Below, in pieces: positions 33,694 through 42,060 of a stretch of 64,000 nucleotides of DNA (positions are counted from its first letter, which is position 1; each line of letters starts with the position of its first letter). The DNA is from Streptomyces sp. DG2A-72 (GTDB lineage: Bacteria > Actinomycetota > Actinomycetes > Streptomycetales > Streptomycetaceae). The notes under the pieces were generated by a model. It ran no database searches. It saw only the letters and a list, made by a program, of their open reading frames with translations, and was not told the DNA's origin. The translations under genes were made by a program, and so were the position numbers. Location of the stretch: the NCBI RefSeq assembly GCF_030499575.1, contig NZ_JASTLC010000001.1, positions 7,650,001-7,714,000 on the forward strand, read 5' to 3'.

Positions 33694-35894
33694 CAGCCCA
33701 TGCCGCCGCCGGCCCCGTCCACGGCACCTGGGAGCCCACCCCCGCCACCCGCTGGGAGGACGGCTACCTCAGCGGCAACGGTCACCACGGCGCCCTTGTG
33801 TTCGGTGATCCGGACGACGAGCGGGTCGTCGTCACTCACCACACCCTCGTCCGCCCCAATGGCTGCGAGCGCGCCCGTCCGCCCGAGCTGGCCTCTCGGC
33901 TCCCCGAACTCCAGGACCGGTTGCTCGCCGGGGAGGTGCGGGCGGCGGAGACCTTCACGGACGGGCGCGACCTCCAGTGGGTGCAGCCCTTCCATCCGGC
34001 CTTTCAGATACGGCTGCGGAGGGCGGCCGGCGTGGGCAGGCACTACCGTCGCTCGGTCGACTTCACCACCGGCGTCACCCGAGCCGAAGGCGACGGCTGG
34101 GACAGCCGCGTCTTCGTCTCCCGCGCCGACGACGTCATCGTCCAGCAGGTCACCGGCGCCGAGCTGACCATCGACCTCGACCACCGCCTCCCCGGCGCCC
34201 CGCACGACCTCGCCGTCGGCCACGGCGCCGTCCTCACCCCCGACGGTGCCCTGCTCAACCTGCGTGCCCGCTATCCCGGCAGCGACCGCGCGTACACGGG
34301 CATCACGCTGGTCATCGTCACCGGCGGCCGTACCGCGCTCACGCCGCTCGGTCTCCAGGTGACCCGCGCCGACTCGGCCCTGCTGCTGACCCGCGTGCTG
34401 CGTCACACCGGTGAGCCCGACGTGCAGGCCCACTCCCGAGCCCTGCGAGACCTGGTACCGGAAGGCGACGACCCGTACACCCACCTTCTCGACCGCCACA
34501 CCGCCCTCCACCGCACCGCCTGCACGCGCATGACGCTCGACCTGGACGCCGACCCCGCCGAACGTGCCTTGCCGGGCTCGGAGTTGATCGAGCTGCCCGA
34601 GAGCCCGGCCTTCCTGGAACGCCTCTTCGCCGCCGGCCGCTACCACCTGCTCTCCGCCGCGGGCCTGTTCCCGCCCCGTCTCACCGGCCTGTGGACCGGC
34701 GACTGGAACACGGCGTGGTCGGGGGCGTTCACCAACGACGCCAACGTCAACCTCCAGACCGCATCGGCCGCAGCCGCCGCACTCCCCGAAGTCACCGACG
34801 CCCTCGCCACCCTGATCGGCCGCCAGCTTCCGGACTGGCGTGAGAACGCCCGCGCGATCTTCGGTGCCCGGGGCGCCGTCGCCCCGGCCCACAGCGACGG
34901 CGAGTGCGGACTGACGTACCACTTCAGCCGCCCATACCCGCTGCACCTGTGGACCGCCGGCGCCGACTGGCTGCTCAAGCCGCTCGTCGACCACGACGAG
35001 ACCCGCGGCGAACGCGACCCGCGCACCGCCGACGCGCTCGCCGAAGTCGCCCTGTTCTACGAGGATTTCCTCACTCGCACCGATGACGAGGGACACGTCA
35101 TAGTCGTCCCCTCCTACTCACCCGAGAACCGGCCCGCGAACGCGAGCTGGGGCGCGATCAACGCGGCGATGGACCTCTCCGCGGCCCGGCACGCCCTGCG
35201 CACGGCCGCCGAGTACCACCCGGAGAAGGCAAAAGCGTGGCGTGCCCTCGCCGACCGGCTTCCGCCGCACCGGATCAATGACGACGGCGCGCTGGCGGAA
35301 TGGGCCTGGCCCGGCCTCGACGACACCTACGACCACCGGCACCTCAGCCACCTCTACGGCGTCTGGCCGCTCGACGAGATCAACCCCTACGACACCCCGG
35401 ACCTCGCCACCGCCGCACACCGCGCCCTCGAACTCCGCGGCGCCGAGAACGACTCCGCGCACGGCCACCTCCACCACGCCCTCGTCGCGGCCCGCCTGCG
35501 CGACGGCGACCGGGTGGCGCATGCCCTCGGCCAGGTCCTCAAGGGCGACTACTTCCATGCCTCGCTGATGAGCTCGCACTACCCGAACCTCGACGTCTAC
35601 AACGCGGACGCCGCCCACACCCTGCCCGCGGTCGTGATCGAGATGCTCGTGCAGTCGACCCCGGACCGGCTGGTGCTGCTGCCCGCGCTTCCGGCGGCGT
35701 ATCCGAAGGGCGAACTCACCGGCATCCGCACGAGGTTCGGGGCGGAAGTCGACCTCCGCTGGAGCCCGCGACAAGCGACCGCAGTCGTACGCCCCACCCG
35801 CACCCACCGCGTCGAACTCCGGACTTCCTCCGGCGCACGGCCGCTCGAACTCGTCGCCGGAGAAGACCACGTCCTCACCCTGGAGACGTGGTGA
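33690..35894 (+). CDS. Glycoside hydrolase family 95 protein (alpha-L-fucosidase / alpha-L-galactosidase family)
   Basis: A 734-residue cytoplasmic enzyme. The N-terminal beta-domain has WEDGYLSGNGHHGALVFGDP and the catalytic (alpha/alpha)6 barrel has LTGLWTGDWNTAWSGAFTND then ANVNLQ. The last segment corresponds to the N-x-N pair that activates water in characterised GH95 alpha-1,2-fucosidases. YDHRHLSHLYGVWPLDEINP is also diagnostic. The residues following N-x-N (QTAS) differ from the QMNYW that I recall as usual, so specificity may be altered. GH95 fucosidases remove the terminal alpha-1,2-fucose of xyloglucan side chains. It is translationally coupled to the GH42 gene (ATGA overlap), consistent with sequential removal of fucose then galactose. 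Confidence 0.85.
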   Translation: MTAHAAAGPVHGTWEPTPATRWEDGYLSGNGHHGALVFGDPDDERVVVTHHTLVRPNGCERARPPELASRLPELQDRLLAGEVRAAETFTDGRDLQWVQPFHPAFQIRLRRAAGVGRHYRRSVDFTTGVTRAEGDGWDSRVFVSRADDVIVQQVTGAELTIDLDHRLPGAPHDLAVGHGAVLTPDGALLNLRARYPGSDRAYTGITLVIVTGGRTALTPLGLQVTRADSALLLTRVLRHTGEPDVQAHSRALRDLVPEGDDPYTHLLDRHTALHRTACTRMTLDLDADPAERALPGSELIELPESPAFLERLFAAGRYHLLSAAGLFPPRLTGLWTGDWNTAWSGAFTNDANVNLQTASAAAAALPEVTDALATLIGRQLPDWRENARAIFGARGAVAPAHSDGECGLTYHFSRPYPLHLWTAGADWLLKPLVDHDETRGERDPRTADALAEVALFYEDFLTRTDDEGHVIVVPSYSPENRPANASWGAINAAMDLSAARHALRTAAEYHPEKAKAWRALADRLPPHRINDDGALAEWAWPGLDDTYDHRHLSHLYGVWPLDEINPYDTPDLATAAHRALELRGAENDSAHGHLHHALVAARLRDGDRVAHALGQVLKGDYFHASLMSSHYPNLDVYNADAAHTLPAVVIEMLVQSTPDRLVLLPALPAAYPKGELTGIRTRFGAEVDLRWSPRQATAVVRPTRTHRVELRTSSGARPLELVAGEDHVLTLETW

Positions 35895-35900
35895 ATCACC

Positions 35901-35933
35901 GCTAGTCCCCTGCTAATCCCGTGCTAATCCCCC
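35901..35933. repeat. Three tandem 11-bp repeats before the GH12 gene
   Basis: GCTAGTCCCCT, GCTAATCCCGT and GCTAATCCCCC follow each other without gaps, one helical turn each, between the GH95 stop (35894) and the GH12 start (35953). This could be a regulator-binding array or an RNA feature that modulates GH12 expression. Confidence 0.6.
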
Positions 35934-35952
35934 CACCCATGGAAGGGACCCC

Positions 35953-36672
35953 ATGGCAACAACCCGCACACTCAGCAGAATCACCAAGGCCCTGCTGGCC
36001 CCGGCCCTCGCGCTCGGCGCCACCGTCGGTCTCGCCTCCGCCCCCGCCCAGGCCGCCGTCTGGAACTCCTGCGACCAGTGGGGCAACACGAACCTGAACG
36101 GCTACACGCTGTACAACAACATCTGGGGCTCCGGCGCCGGCAGCCAGTGCATCTGGGCCAACTCCGGCACCAACTGGGGGGTCTGGGCCAACCACCCCAA
36201 CACCGGCGGCATCAAGTCGTACCCCAACTCCAAGAAGGTGATCAACAAGACGATCGCCTCCATCGGCTCGCTCACCAGCAACTACAACGTCACGGTCCCG
36301 TCGTCCGGCGCGTACAACACGTCGTACGACATCTGGGACACGGACTACGACTACGAGATCATGCTCTGGGTCAACTACAACGGAGCCGTCGGTCCGCTGG
36401 GCACCTCGCAGGGCAGTGCCACCCTCGGCGGCCACACCTGGAACGTCTACAAGGGCAACAACGGCGCCAACGAGGTGTTCTCGTTCCTGCGGACGTCCGA
36501 CTCCAGCTCCGGCAGCGTGAACATCAAGCCGATCCTCAGCTGGATCTCCGGCACCAAGGGCTGGATGTCCAGCAGCGAGACCATCGGTGACGTCCAGTTC
36601 GGCTACGAGATCACCTCGTCGTCCGGCGGGCTCGACTTCCGCACCAACAACCTGACGGTCAGCAGTAGTTGA
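35953..36672 (+). CDS. Secreted glycoside hydrolase family 12 endo-beta-1,4-glucanase / xyloglucanase
   Basis: A 239-residue secreted enzyme. The signal peptide runs to about residue 34 (SAPAQA). The mature GH12 jelly-roll starts VWNSCDQWGNTNLNGYTLYN. Catalytic residues are Glu135 (nucleophile) in YDYEIMLWVNYNG and Glu219 (acid/base) in VQFGYEITSSSG. There is no cellulose-binding module, which fits activity on soluble or amorphous glucans such as xyloglucan more than crystalline cellulose. It is the only exported hydrolase of the locus, so it should generate the oligosaccharides taken up by the importer. GGAAGG lies 10 nt before ATG. It is last in the binding-protein operon, and a terminator-like hairpin follows. 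Confidence 0.93.
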   Translation: MATTRTLSRITKALLAPALALGATVGLASAPAQAAVWNSCDQWGNTNLNGYTLYNNIWGSGAGSQCIWANSGTNWGVWANHPNTGGIKSYPNSKKVINKTIASIGSLTSNYNVTVPSSGAYNTSYDIWDTDYDYEIMLWVNYNGAVGPLGTSQGSATLGGHTWNVYKGNNGANEVFSFLRTSDSSSGSVNIKPILSWISGTKGWMSSSETIGDVQFGYEITSSSGGLDFRTNNLTVSSS

Positions 36673-36695
36673 CCGGCGCCGGGCCGGGGCCGGTC
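36671..36695. terminator. GC-rich hairpin between GH12 and sulfotransferase genes
   Basis: GACCGGC (36671-36677) pairs with GCCGGTC (36689-36695) in the 30-bp gap between two convergent genes and can act in both directions. Confidence 0.55.
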
Positions 36696-36702
36696 CGTGC
36701 CG

Positions 36703-37890
36703 TCAGGCGCGGTCGACCTCGGCCCGCAGTGCGTTGTAGCCGGTGAAGGCGGACTCGATGTCGGCGCGGGTCAGGCCGTAGCGGGACAGGTCGTAGGTGT
36801 GGCGGCGGGTGCCCTTGGGGCGCGCGGTGATGCCGGGGAGCCGGGCGGCGTCGGCTTCGGTCCAGCGGGCGCCGATGGCCGCGAAGAGCTTGGGGGCGCC
36901 GGTGGCCGGGTCGGTGCCGAGCCAGGAGTACGGCACGTCGACCAGGGACTCGCGGGGGATGGCGGCCCGGGCGGCGACACCGCGCGCGGCGGAGCGGCTC
37001 AGCAGTTCCAGCCAGGTCGCGCCGATGCCGTGCAGGTCGAGGGGGCGGTTGCTGACGGACATGCCGTGCTCGACCAGACTGCAGAAGGACGCCACGGCGG
37101 TGGCCGGGTCGCGGTGCGTCCAGACGATCGTCGCGTCGGGGAAGGCCGTGCGCAGCGCGTCGAGGTTCTCCAGGTGCATGGGCGACTTCAGGATCCAGCG
37201 GCGGCGGGGGCGGCCGTACTGCAGGACCTGGAGGACCTGCCTGAGGTAGCGGTAGTCGGGGACGAAGTCGTGCTCGTAGTGCCAGGCCTGGTACGCGGGG
37301 ATGCGGGCCTGGGCGAGCGGTGTCTGGGCGTGCGGCAGGACGAAGGTGCACTCCTCGGGGCCGTCGGCGACCATGGGGTGGATGTCACGGAAGCGCGGGG
37401 AGAAGAGGTTCGTGCCCGTGACCAGCCACCGTGCCGGTGCCGTCGCCTTACGTCGTCGTTCGGCCGGTATCTCCAGGCCCGGCCTGAGCAGTTCCCACAG
37501 CAGGGGACATCGGTGCTCGGCCGAGAGGGACAGCACGCCGTGGGTGAGCGTGGTGGCGGTGCGCGGCAGGCCCACCACGAACACCGGCCTGTCGAGGGGC
37601 TCCCGCTCGATCCCGGGGTGCTCGGCGATCAGCTGCCGGATCGTGGCCCGGTTGAGCAGATGCCGGCGCACATGGGCCTGCGCGGCCGCCCAGCCGACCG
37701 GGGTGAGGTGCTGGGCCGCGGCCCACCATCCCAGCAGTTGCCGGAAGCCGTCGACGAACTCCTGGTCGCCCTCCGCCTGTCCGGTCCCGGCGAGGATCCG
37801 GTCGAAGACCCGGTCCGGCCGGTGACGGGAGCGGAACGCCGGCCGCAGCAGCAGATTGGCCAGCGTGAGGGGGAGGGGGGACGAGGACAC
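36703..37890 (-). CDS. Sulfotransferase family protein
   Basis: A 395-residue protein starting at GTG 37890. The PAPS 5'-phosphosulfate loop is RPVFVVGLPRTATTLTHGVL, and the 3'-phosphate-binding region is RRRWILKSPMHLENLDAL then IVWTHRDPATAVASFCSL. The PLLWELLRPGL segment is common in actinobacterial sulfotransferases of the Sulfotransfer_3 group. No signal peptide. The acceptor is unknown. It sits inside the glycan locus but has its own promoter region, because a strong terminator separates it from the GH31 gene. It lacks the LacI operator, so a link to the sugar pathway is not shown. Confidence 0.88.
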   Translation of the reverse strand: MSSSPLPLTLANLLLRPAFRSRHRPDRVFDRILAGTGQAEGDQEFVDGFRQLLGWWAAAQHLTPVGWAAAQAHVRRHLLNRATIRQLIAEHPGIEREPLDRPVFVVGLPRTATTLTHGVLSLSAEHRCPLLWELLRPGLEIPAERRRKATAPARWLVTGTNLFSPRFRDIHPMVADGPEECTFVLPHAQTPLAQARIPAYQAWHYEHDFVPDYRYLRQVLQVLQYGRPRRRWILKSPMHLENLDALRTAFPDATIVWTHRDPATAVASFCSLVEHGMSVSNRPLDLHGIGATWLELLSRSAARGVAARAAIPRESLVDVPYSWLGTDPATGAPKLFAAIGARWTEADAARLPGITARPKGTRRHTYDLSRYGLTRADIESAFTGYNALRAEVDRA

Positions 37891-37991
37891 GGGGCACCCT
37901 TCGGCAGACGGGACGGTGCGGAACGGAGGGACCCTACCCAGCCCAACTCGTCTGCCACACAGAGAAGTTGAGACGGCAGCCCCGGTGAAAC

Positions 37992-38027
37992 GGAGGTGGC
38001 CGGAACCGTCAGGCTCCGGCCACCTCC
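37992..38027. terminator. Strong hairpin terminator after the GH31 gene
   Basis: GGAGGTGGCCGGA (37992-38004) and TCCGGCCACCTCC (38015-38027) form a perfect 13-bp stem with a 10-nt loop, just past the GH31 stop on the minus strand. Confidence 0.85.
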
Positions 38028-38034
38028 CGCCCGG

Positions 38035-40086
38035 CTACTCCCCTATCGGTAGCCGCGCGCCGTCCCGCAGAAACAGCGGGATGCGGTCCAGTGGGGCGTC
38101 GACCGTCACGGCCGTACCGCCCTCGTACGTCGCACCCGTCCACGCGTCCGTCCAGGTCGCGCCCGCCGGGAGATACGCCGTGCGGGCCGTGGCGCCCGCT
38201 GTGAGTACCGGCGCGACCAGCAGATCCCGGCCGAAGAGGTAGGAGTCGTCGACCGACCACGTCGCCTGGTCCTCGGGGAACTCCAGGAACAGCGGGCGCA
38301 TGACCGGCAGGCCCTCCTCGTGGGCCTCGCGCATGACCTCGAGGACGTACGGCTTCAGGCGCTCGCGCAGCCGCAGGTACCGCTCCAGGATCGCGCCGGC
38401 CTGCTCGCCGTAGGACCAGACCTCGTTCGGGCCGCCGGTCATCTTCGGGCCCAGCGGCATGCCCGGGTCGCGGAAGCCGTGCAGACGCATCAGCGGGGAC
38501 AGCGTGCCGAACTGGAACCAGCGGACCATGACTTCCTGGTACGCGGGGTCGGTGGGGTCGCCGCCGTGGAAACCGCCGATGTCGGTGTTCCACCAGGGGA
38601 TGCCGGACAGGGCGGTGTTGAGGCCTGCCGCGATCTGGCGGCGCAGGGTCGGGAAGTCGGTGCCGATGTCGCCGGACCACAGGGCGGCGCCGTAGCGCTG
38701 ACTGCCCGCCCAGGCCGAGCGGTTGAGGGTGATGACCTCGGACTCGCCCTCCGCGACCAGCCCTTCGTGGAAGGCGCGGGAGTTCTCGGCCGGGTACATG
38801 TTCCCGACCTCCAGGCCCGGGCCCGCCCAGTAACGCAGGTTCTCCTGGAAGCCCGGCTTCAGCTCCGGCTCGCAGGCGTCCAGCCAGAAGGCGGTGATGC
38901 CGTACGGGTCCAGGTAGTTCGCCTTCACCTTCGACCACATGAAGTCCCGCGCCTCGGGGTTCGTGGCGTCGTAGAAGGCGACCTGGACGGTGGAGGCGAC
39001 CTCCTTGTCCGGCCAGTCGGCGTGCGCCATGGGGCCGTACTGGGTGCCGATGAAGTAGCCGCGCTGCTCCATGACAGGGTGGTTCTCGCTCAGCGGGGAC
39101 ACCGACGGCCAGACCGACACGACGAGCTTGATGCCGAGTTCCTCCAGCTCCCGCACCATCGCCGCCGGGTCCGGCCACTCCTTCGGGTCGAACTTCCACT
39201 CGCCCAGATGGGTCCAGTGGAAGAAGTCGCAGACGATGGCGGAGATGGGCAGGCCTCTGCGCTTGTACTCCCGGGCCACGGCCATGAGTTCGTCCTGCGT
39301 GCGGTAGCGCAGCTTGCACTGCCAGAAGCCCGCCGCCCACTCCGGCAGCATCGGGGTGCGGCCGGTCACCGCGCTGTAGCGGCGCTGGGCGTCGGCCGGG
39401 GCGCCGGCGGTGATCCAGTAGTCGATCTGGCGGGCCGAGTCCGCGACCCAGCGGGTGCCGTTGCCCGCCAGCTCGACCCGGCCGATCGCCGGGTTGTTCC
39501 ACAGCAGGGTGTAGCCGCGGCTGGAGGTGAGGACCGGGATGCCGACCTCGGCGTTGCGCTGGACCAGGTCCACGACCAGGCCCTTCTGGTCCAGGCGGCC
39601 GTGCTGGTGCTGGCCGAGACCGAACAGCTGCTCGTCGTCGTAGGCGGCGAAGCGCTGCTCCAGGCGGTGGTGGCCGTTGCCGACGGTCGTGTAGAGACGG
39701 GGGCCCGGCCACCAGAAGTGGGCGCGTTCCTCGGCGAGGATCTCCGAGAGGTCGTCCGTCCGCAGGAACCGGATCATCCCCTCGGCGTTGACCTCGACGG
39801 TCAGTGCGCCGACCGTCAGCCGGCCCTCTCCGTCCCCGACCTTGACCGTGGACTCGGTCGCCGGGGCCTCGTCCAGGAGCGCGCCGGGCAGCCCCTCCAG
39901 GACCGGGCCGCCGAGCCTGGCGCGGACCCGCACCGCGTCCGGGCCCCACGGCTCGATGCGTACGGTCTCCTGGCGGCCGCTCCACTCCAGCGCACCGCCC
40001 CGCTCACGGAACGTGCCGACGGTGGGTGACGACTGCGCGAGGCTGACCGCGCCGGTCGGGGTCTGGCTTTCGGCAGGCTGGTTCAC
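38035..40086 (-). CDS. Glycoside hydrolase family 31 alpha-xylosidase
   Basis: A 683-residue enzyme starting at GTG 40086, with GAGGAG 9 nt upstream. The N-terminal beta-sandwich carries AAYDDEQLFGLGQHQHGRLD. The catalytic barrel has FWLDACEPELKPG with nucleophile Asp403 and WSGDIGTDFPTL with the acid/base Asp473. The W-x-D-A-x-EPE form of the nucleophile motif is that of alpha-xylosidases acting on xyloglucan oligosaccharides, distinct from YicI-type and alpha-glucosidase motifs. No signal peptide, so it works inside the cell, removing the alpha-1,6-xylose from the non-reducing end. It lies 62 bp downstream of lacI on the same strand and is probably cotranscribed under the two operators. Confidence 0.9.
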   Translation of the reverse strand: MNQPAESQTPTGAVSLAQSSPTVGTFRERGGALEWSGRQETVRIEPWGPDAVRVRARLGGPVLEGLPGALLDEAPATESTVKVGDGEGRLTVGALTVEVNAEGMIRFLRTDDLSEILAEERAHFWWPGPRLYTTVGNGHHRLEQRFAAYDDEQLFGLGQHQHGRLDQKGLVVDLVQRNAEVGIPVLTSSRGYTLLWNNPAIGRVELAGNGTRWVADSARQIDYWITAGAPADAQRRYSAVTGRTPMLPEWAAGFWQCKLRYRTQDELMAVAREYKRRGLPISAIVCDFFHWTHLGEWKFDPKEWPDPAAMVRELEELGIKLVVSVWPSVSPLSENHPVMEQRGYFIGTQYGPMAHADWPDKEVASTVQVAFYDATNPEARDFMWSKVKANYLDPYGITAFWLDACEPELKPGFQENLRYWAGPGLEVGNMYPAENSRAFHEGLVAEGESEVITLNRSAWAGSQRYGAALWSGDIGTDFPTLRRQIAAGLNTALSGIPWWNTDIGGFHGGDPTDPAYQEVMVRWFQFGTLSPLMRLHGFRDPGMPLGPKMTGGPNEVWSYGEQAGAILERYLRLRERLKPYVLEVMREAHEEGLPVMRPLFLEFPEDQATWSVDDSYLFGRDLLVAPVLTAGATARTAYLPAGATWTDAWTGATYEGGTAVTVDAPLDRIPLFLRDGARLPIGE

Positions 40087-40148
40087 GACGCGTACTCCTC
40101 AGGACATGGGGAGCCCCGGTGGGGGCCGACACGTGGAAGGGGTGGTGG

Positions 40149-41162
40149 TCAGGACCCGGCCGGAGCCGGACCCGTGCTCGCCCGAACCGTCAACTCGGGT
40201 GCGATCAGCAGGACTTCGTCGGTACCGCGCCCGTCGAGCTTCGCGACCAGGTGCTCCACCGCGTGCCGGCCCATCTCCTGCGCGGGGATGGCGACCGAGG
40301 TGAGCCGCACCGAGGCCTGGGTGGCGACCTGGTCGGGGCAGATCGCGACCACCGACACGTCCTCGGGGATGGCACGGCCCTGCTGGCGCAGCAGACCGAG
40401 GAGCGGTTCGACCGCCGACTCGTTCTGTACGACGAACCCCGTGGTGCCGGGGCGCTCGTCGAGGATGCGGGCGAGGGTCACGGCCATCGCGTCGTACCCG
40501 CCGTCGCAGGGGCGGTGCAGCAGCCGTACGCCCAACTCCTGGGAACGGCTGCGCAGTCCGTCCAGGGTGCGCTCGGCGAACCCGGTGTGCCGTTCGTAGA
40601 CCGCGGGGGCCTCGCCGATGACAGCGATGTCGCGGTGCCCCAGCGTCGCCAGATGTTCCAGGCACAGTGCGCCCGTCGCCCTGAAGTCCAGGTCGACGCA
40701 AGTGAGGCCGGTGGCGTCGGCGGGCAGCCCGATCAGCACGGACGGCTGGTCGGTGCCGCGCAGCAACGGCAGCCGCTCGTCGTCGAGTTCGACGTCCATC
40801 AGGATCATCCCGTCGGCGAGCCCGCTGCCGGTGACACGGCGGACGGCGTCCGGGCCCTCCTCGCCGGTGAGCAGCAGGACGTCGTATCCGTGTGTACGGG
40901 CCATGGTGGCCACCGCGATGGCGATCTCCATCATCACCGGTACGTACATGTCCGTGCGCAGCGGGATCATCAGCGCGATGATGTTCGACCTGCTGCTGGC
41001 CAGGGCACGGGCGCCCGCGTTCGGGTGGTAGCCGAGATCGCGGATGCTCTGCTCGACCCGCTGCCGCGTGGTCGTGGAGATGGACCGCTTGCCACTGAGG
41101 ACATAGCTCACCGTGCTCGCCGAGACTCCGGCGTGCTGGGCGACCTCGGCGAGGGTGACCAT
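40149..41162 (-). CDS. LacI-family transcriptional repressor of the glycan locus
   Basis: A 337-residue LacI/GalR regulator. The helix-turn-helix and hinge are MVTLAEVAQHAGVSASTVSY and VLSGKRSISTTTRQRVEQSI with the hinge NAGARALASSRSNI. The effector domain has the periplasmic-binding-protein fold (ALMIPLRTDMYVPVMMEIAI, LIGLPADATGLTCVDLDFRA). GGAGA at 8 nt supports ATG 41162. Two copies of the palindrome TCGAAGCGCTTCGA (one imperfect) lie 19 and 108 bp upstream, and two more at the divergent GH3/importer promoters. This supports autoregulation and control of the whole locus. The inducer is probably a xyloglucan-derived sugar, by inference. Confidence 0.92.
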   Translation of the reverse strand: MVTLAEVAQHAGVSASTVSYVLSGKRSISTTTRQRVEQSIRDLGYHPNAGARALASSRSNIIALMIPLRTDMYVPVMMEIAIAVATMARTHGYDVLLLTGEEGPDAVRRVTGSGLADGMILMDVELDDERLPLLRGTDQPSVLIGLPADATGLTCVDLDFRATGALCLEHLATLGHRDIAVIGEAPAVYERHTGFAERTLDGLRSRSQELGVRLLHRPCDGGYDAMAVTLARILDERPGTTGFVVQNESAVEPLLGLLRQQGRAIPEDVSVVAICPDQVATQASVRLTSVAIPAQEMGRHAVEHLVAKLDGRGTDEVLLIAPELTVRASTGPAPAGS

Positions 41163-41180
41163 CCAGCTTTCTCCAAGTTT

Positions 41181-41194
41181 GTGAAGCGCTTCGA
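41181..41194. promoter_or_regulatory. LacI operator, proximal to lacI (one mismatch)
   Basis: GTGAAGCGCTTCGA keeps the full GAAGCGCTTC core and lies 19 bp upstream of the lacI start. It differs from the consensus at the second position. Confidence 0.8.
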
Positions 41195-41269
41195 CAGTGC
41201 GCAGTGCGAATATGGGCGGGTGGGGGTGGTTCGACAGTAGCCCTACCGGGAGTGGGTGTCCATAGGTTG

Positions 41270-41283
41270 TCGAAGCGCTTCGA
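41270..41283. promoter_or_regulatory. LacI operator, distal to lacI
   Basis: TCGAAGCGCTTCGA, identical to the sites at 27641 and 27801. Centre-to-centre spacing to the proximal copy is 89 bp, compatible with looping. Confidence 0.85.
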
Positions 41284-41343
41284 CGCAGACTTGCGGGACG
41301 GGGCCGCGGCTGGGGCGGTTCGTCCCGGAACGGCCTTCCCGAG

Positions 41344-42055
41344 GTGCGGCTCCCTGCCTACCATGACCGGCCGTGGGGGGGCCATGGAACGGGGGCGGAG
41401 GAGCCGGTCCGGCAGACAGGGCCGTACCGGATCGTCGCACCGCTCGGCGAGGGCGGGATGGGCGCCGTCCATTCATCGGCCATTCATCGGCTACGAGCGG
41501 AAGCACGGCCTGATGCACTACGGCGCCACCGGCTCCGAGGACACCATGCCGGCCGCCACCGGGCGAACGTATCTGCCGGTGCCCGCGGAGACGGCGGGGG
41601 AGTTCCTGCCCGTCTTCGACGAGAAGGACGCCCGGTCTCCCAGCAGGTCTACACGTTCGGCGAGGGCCGTATCGAGGCGGCGCCCCTGCGCGAGAACAAG
41701 CTCCTGTGGCGACTCGACCTCAGCTCCGGCCCGTCTCCGGCGACCCCCCGGCGGTCAACACGCCGAGCGTGGCGAAGGTTCCCGCCTGGGCACCGTCCTC
41801 TGCACCGGCGACACCACCTGCACGGTGTACGCCATCGACCCGGCTCGCGGACGCGAGCTGTGGCGCCGCACCCGCACGCTGCCGGCGTACGGGCGCGGCG
41901 CCGGAGTGGTGGCGCTGAACGCGTACAGGCGCGGTGAGTGAACCTTCCAGTCGAACCAGACGGCCAACTCGCTCTACCACGCCTACATCGTGGACGACAG
42001 GGACCTGGCCCTGATCGCCAACGGCCCCTCCCTCTTCGCCTTCCCGGTCGGGTGA
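41344..42055 (+). pseudogene. Remnant of a Ser/Thr protein kinase with PQQ-type beta-propeller repeats (first copy)
   Basis: One frame contains TGPYRIVAPLGEGGMGAVH, the glycine-rich ATP loop that opens bacterial Ser/Thr kinases. The kinase catalytic core is missing and the reading jumps to VYTFGEGRIEAAPLRENKLL then WRLDLSSGPS, typical of PQQ-like beta-propeller sensor domains. A second frame gives CTVYAIDPARGRELWRRT. A third gives TANSLYHAYIVDDRDLALIA, ending at TGA 42053-42055. The order of pieces and repeated frame changes show deletion and decay of a kinase-propeller gene of the kind common in Streptomyces. Confidence 0.7.
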
Positions 42056-42060
42056 CCGCG

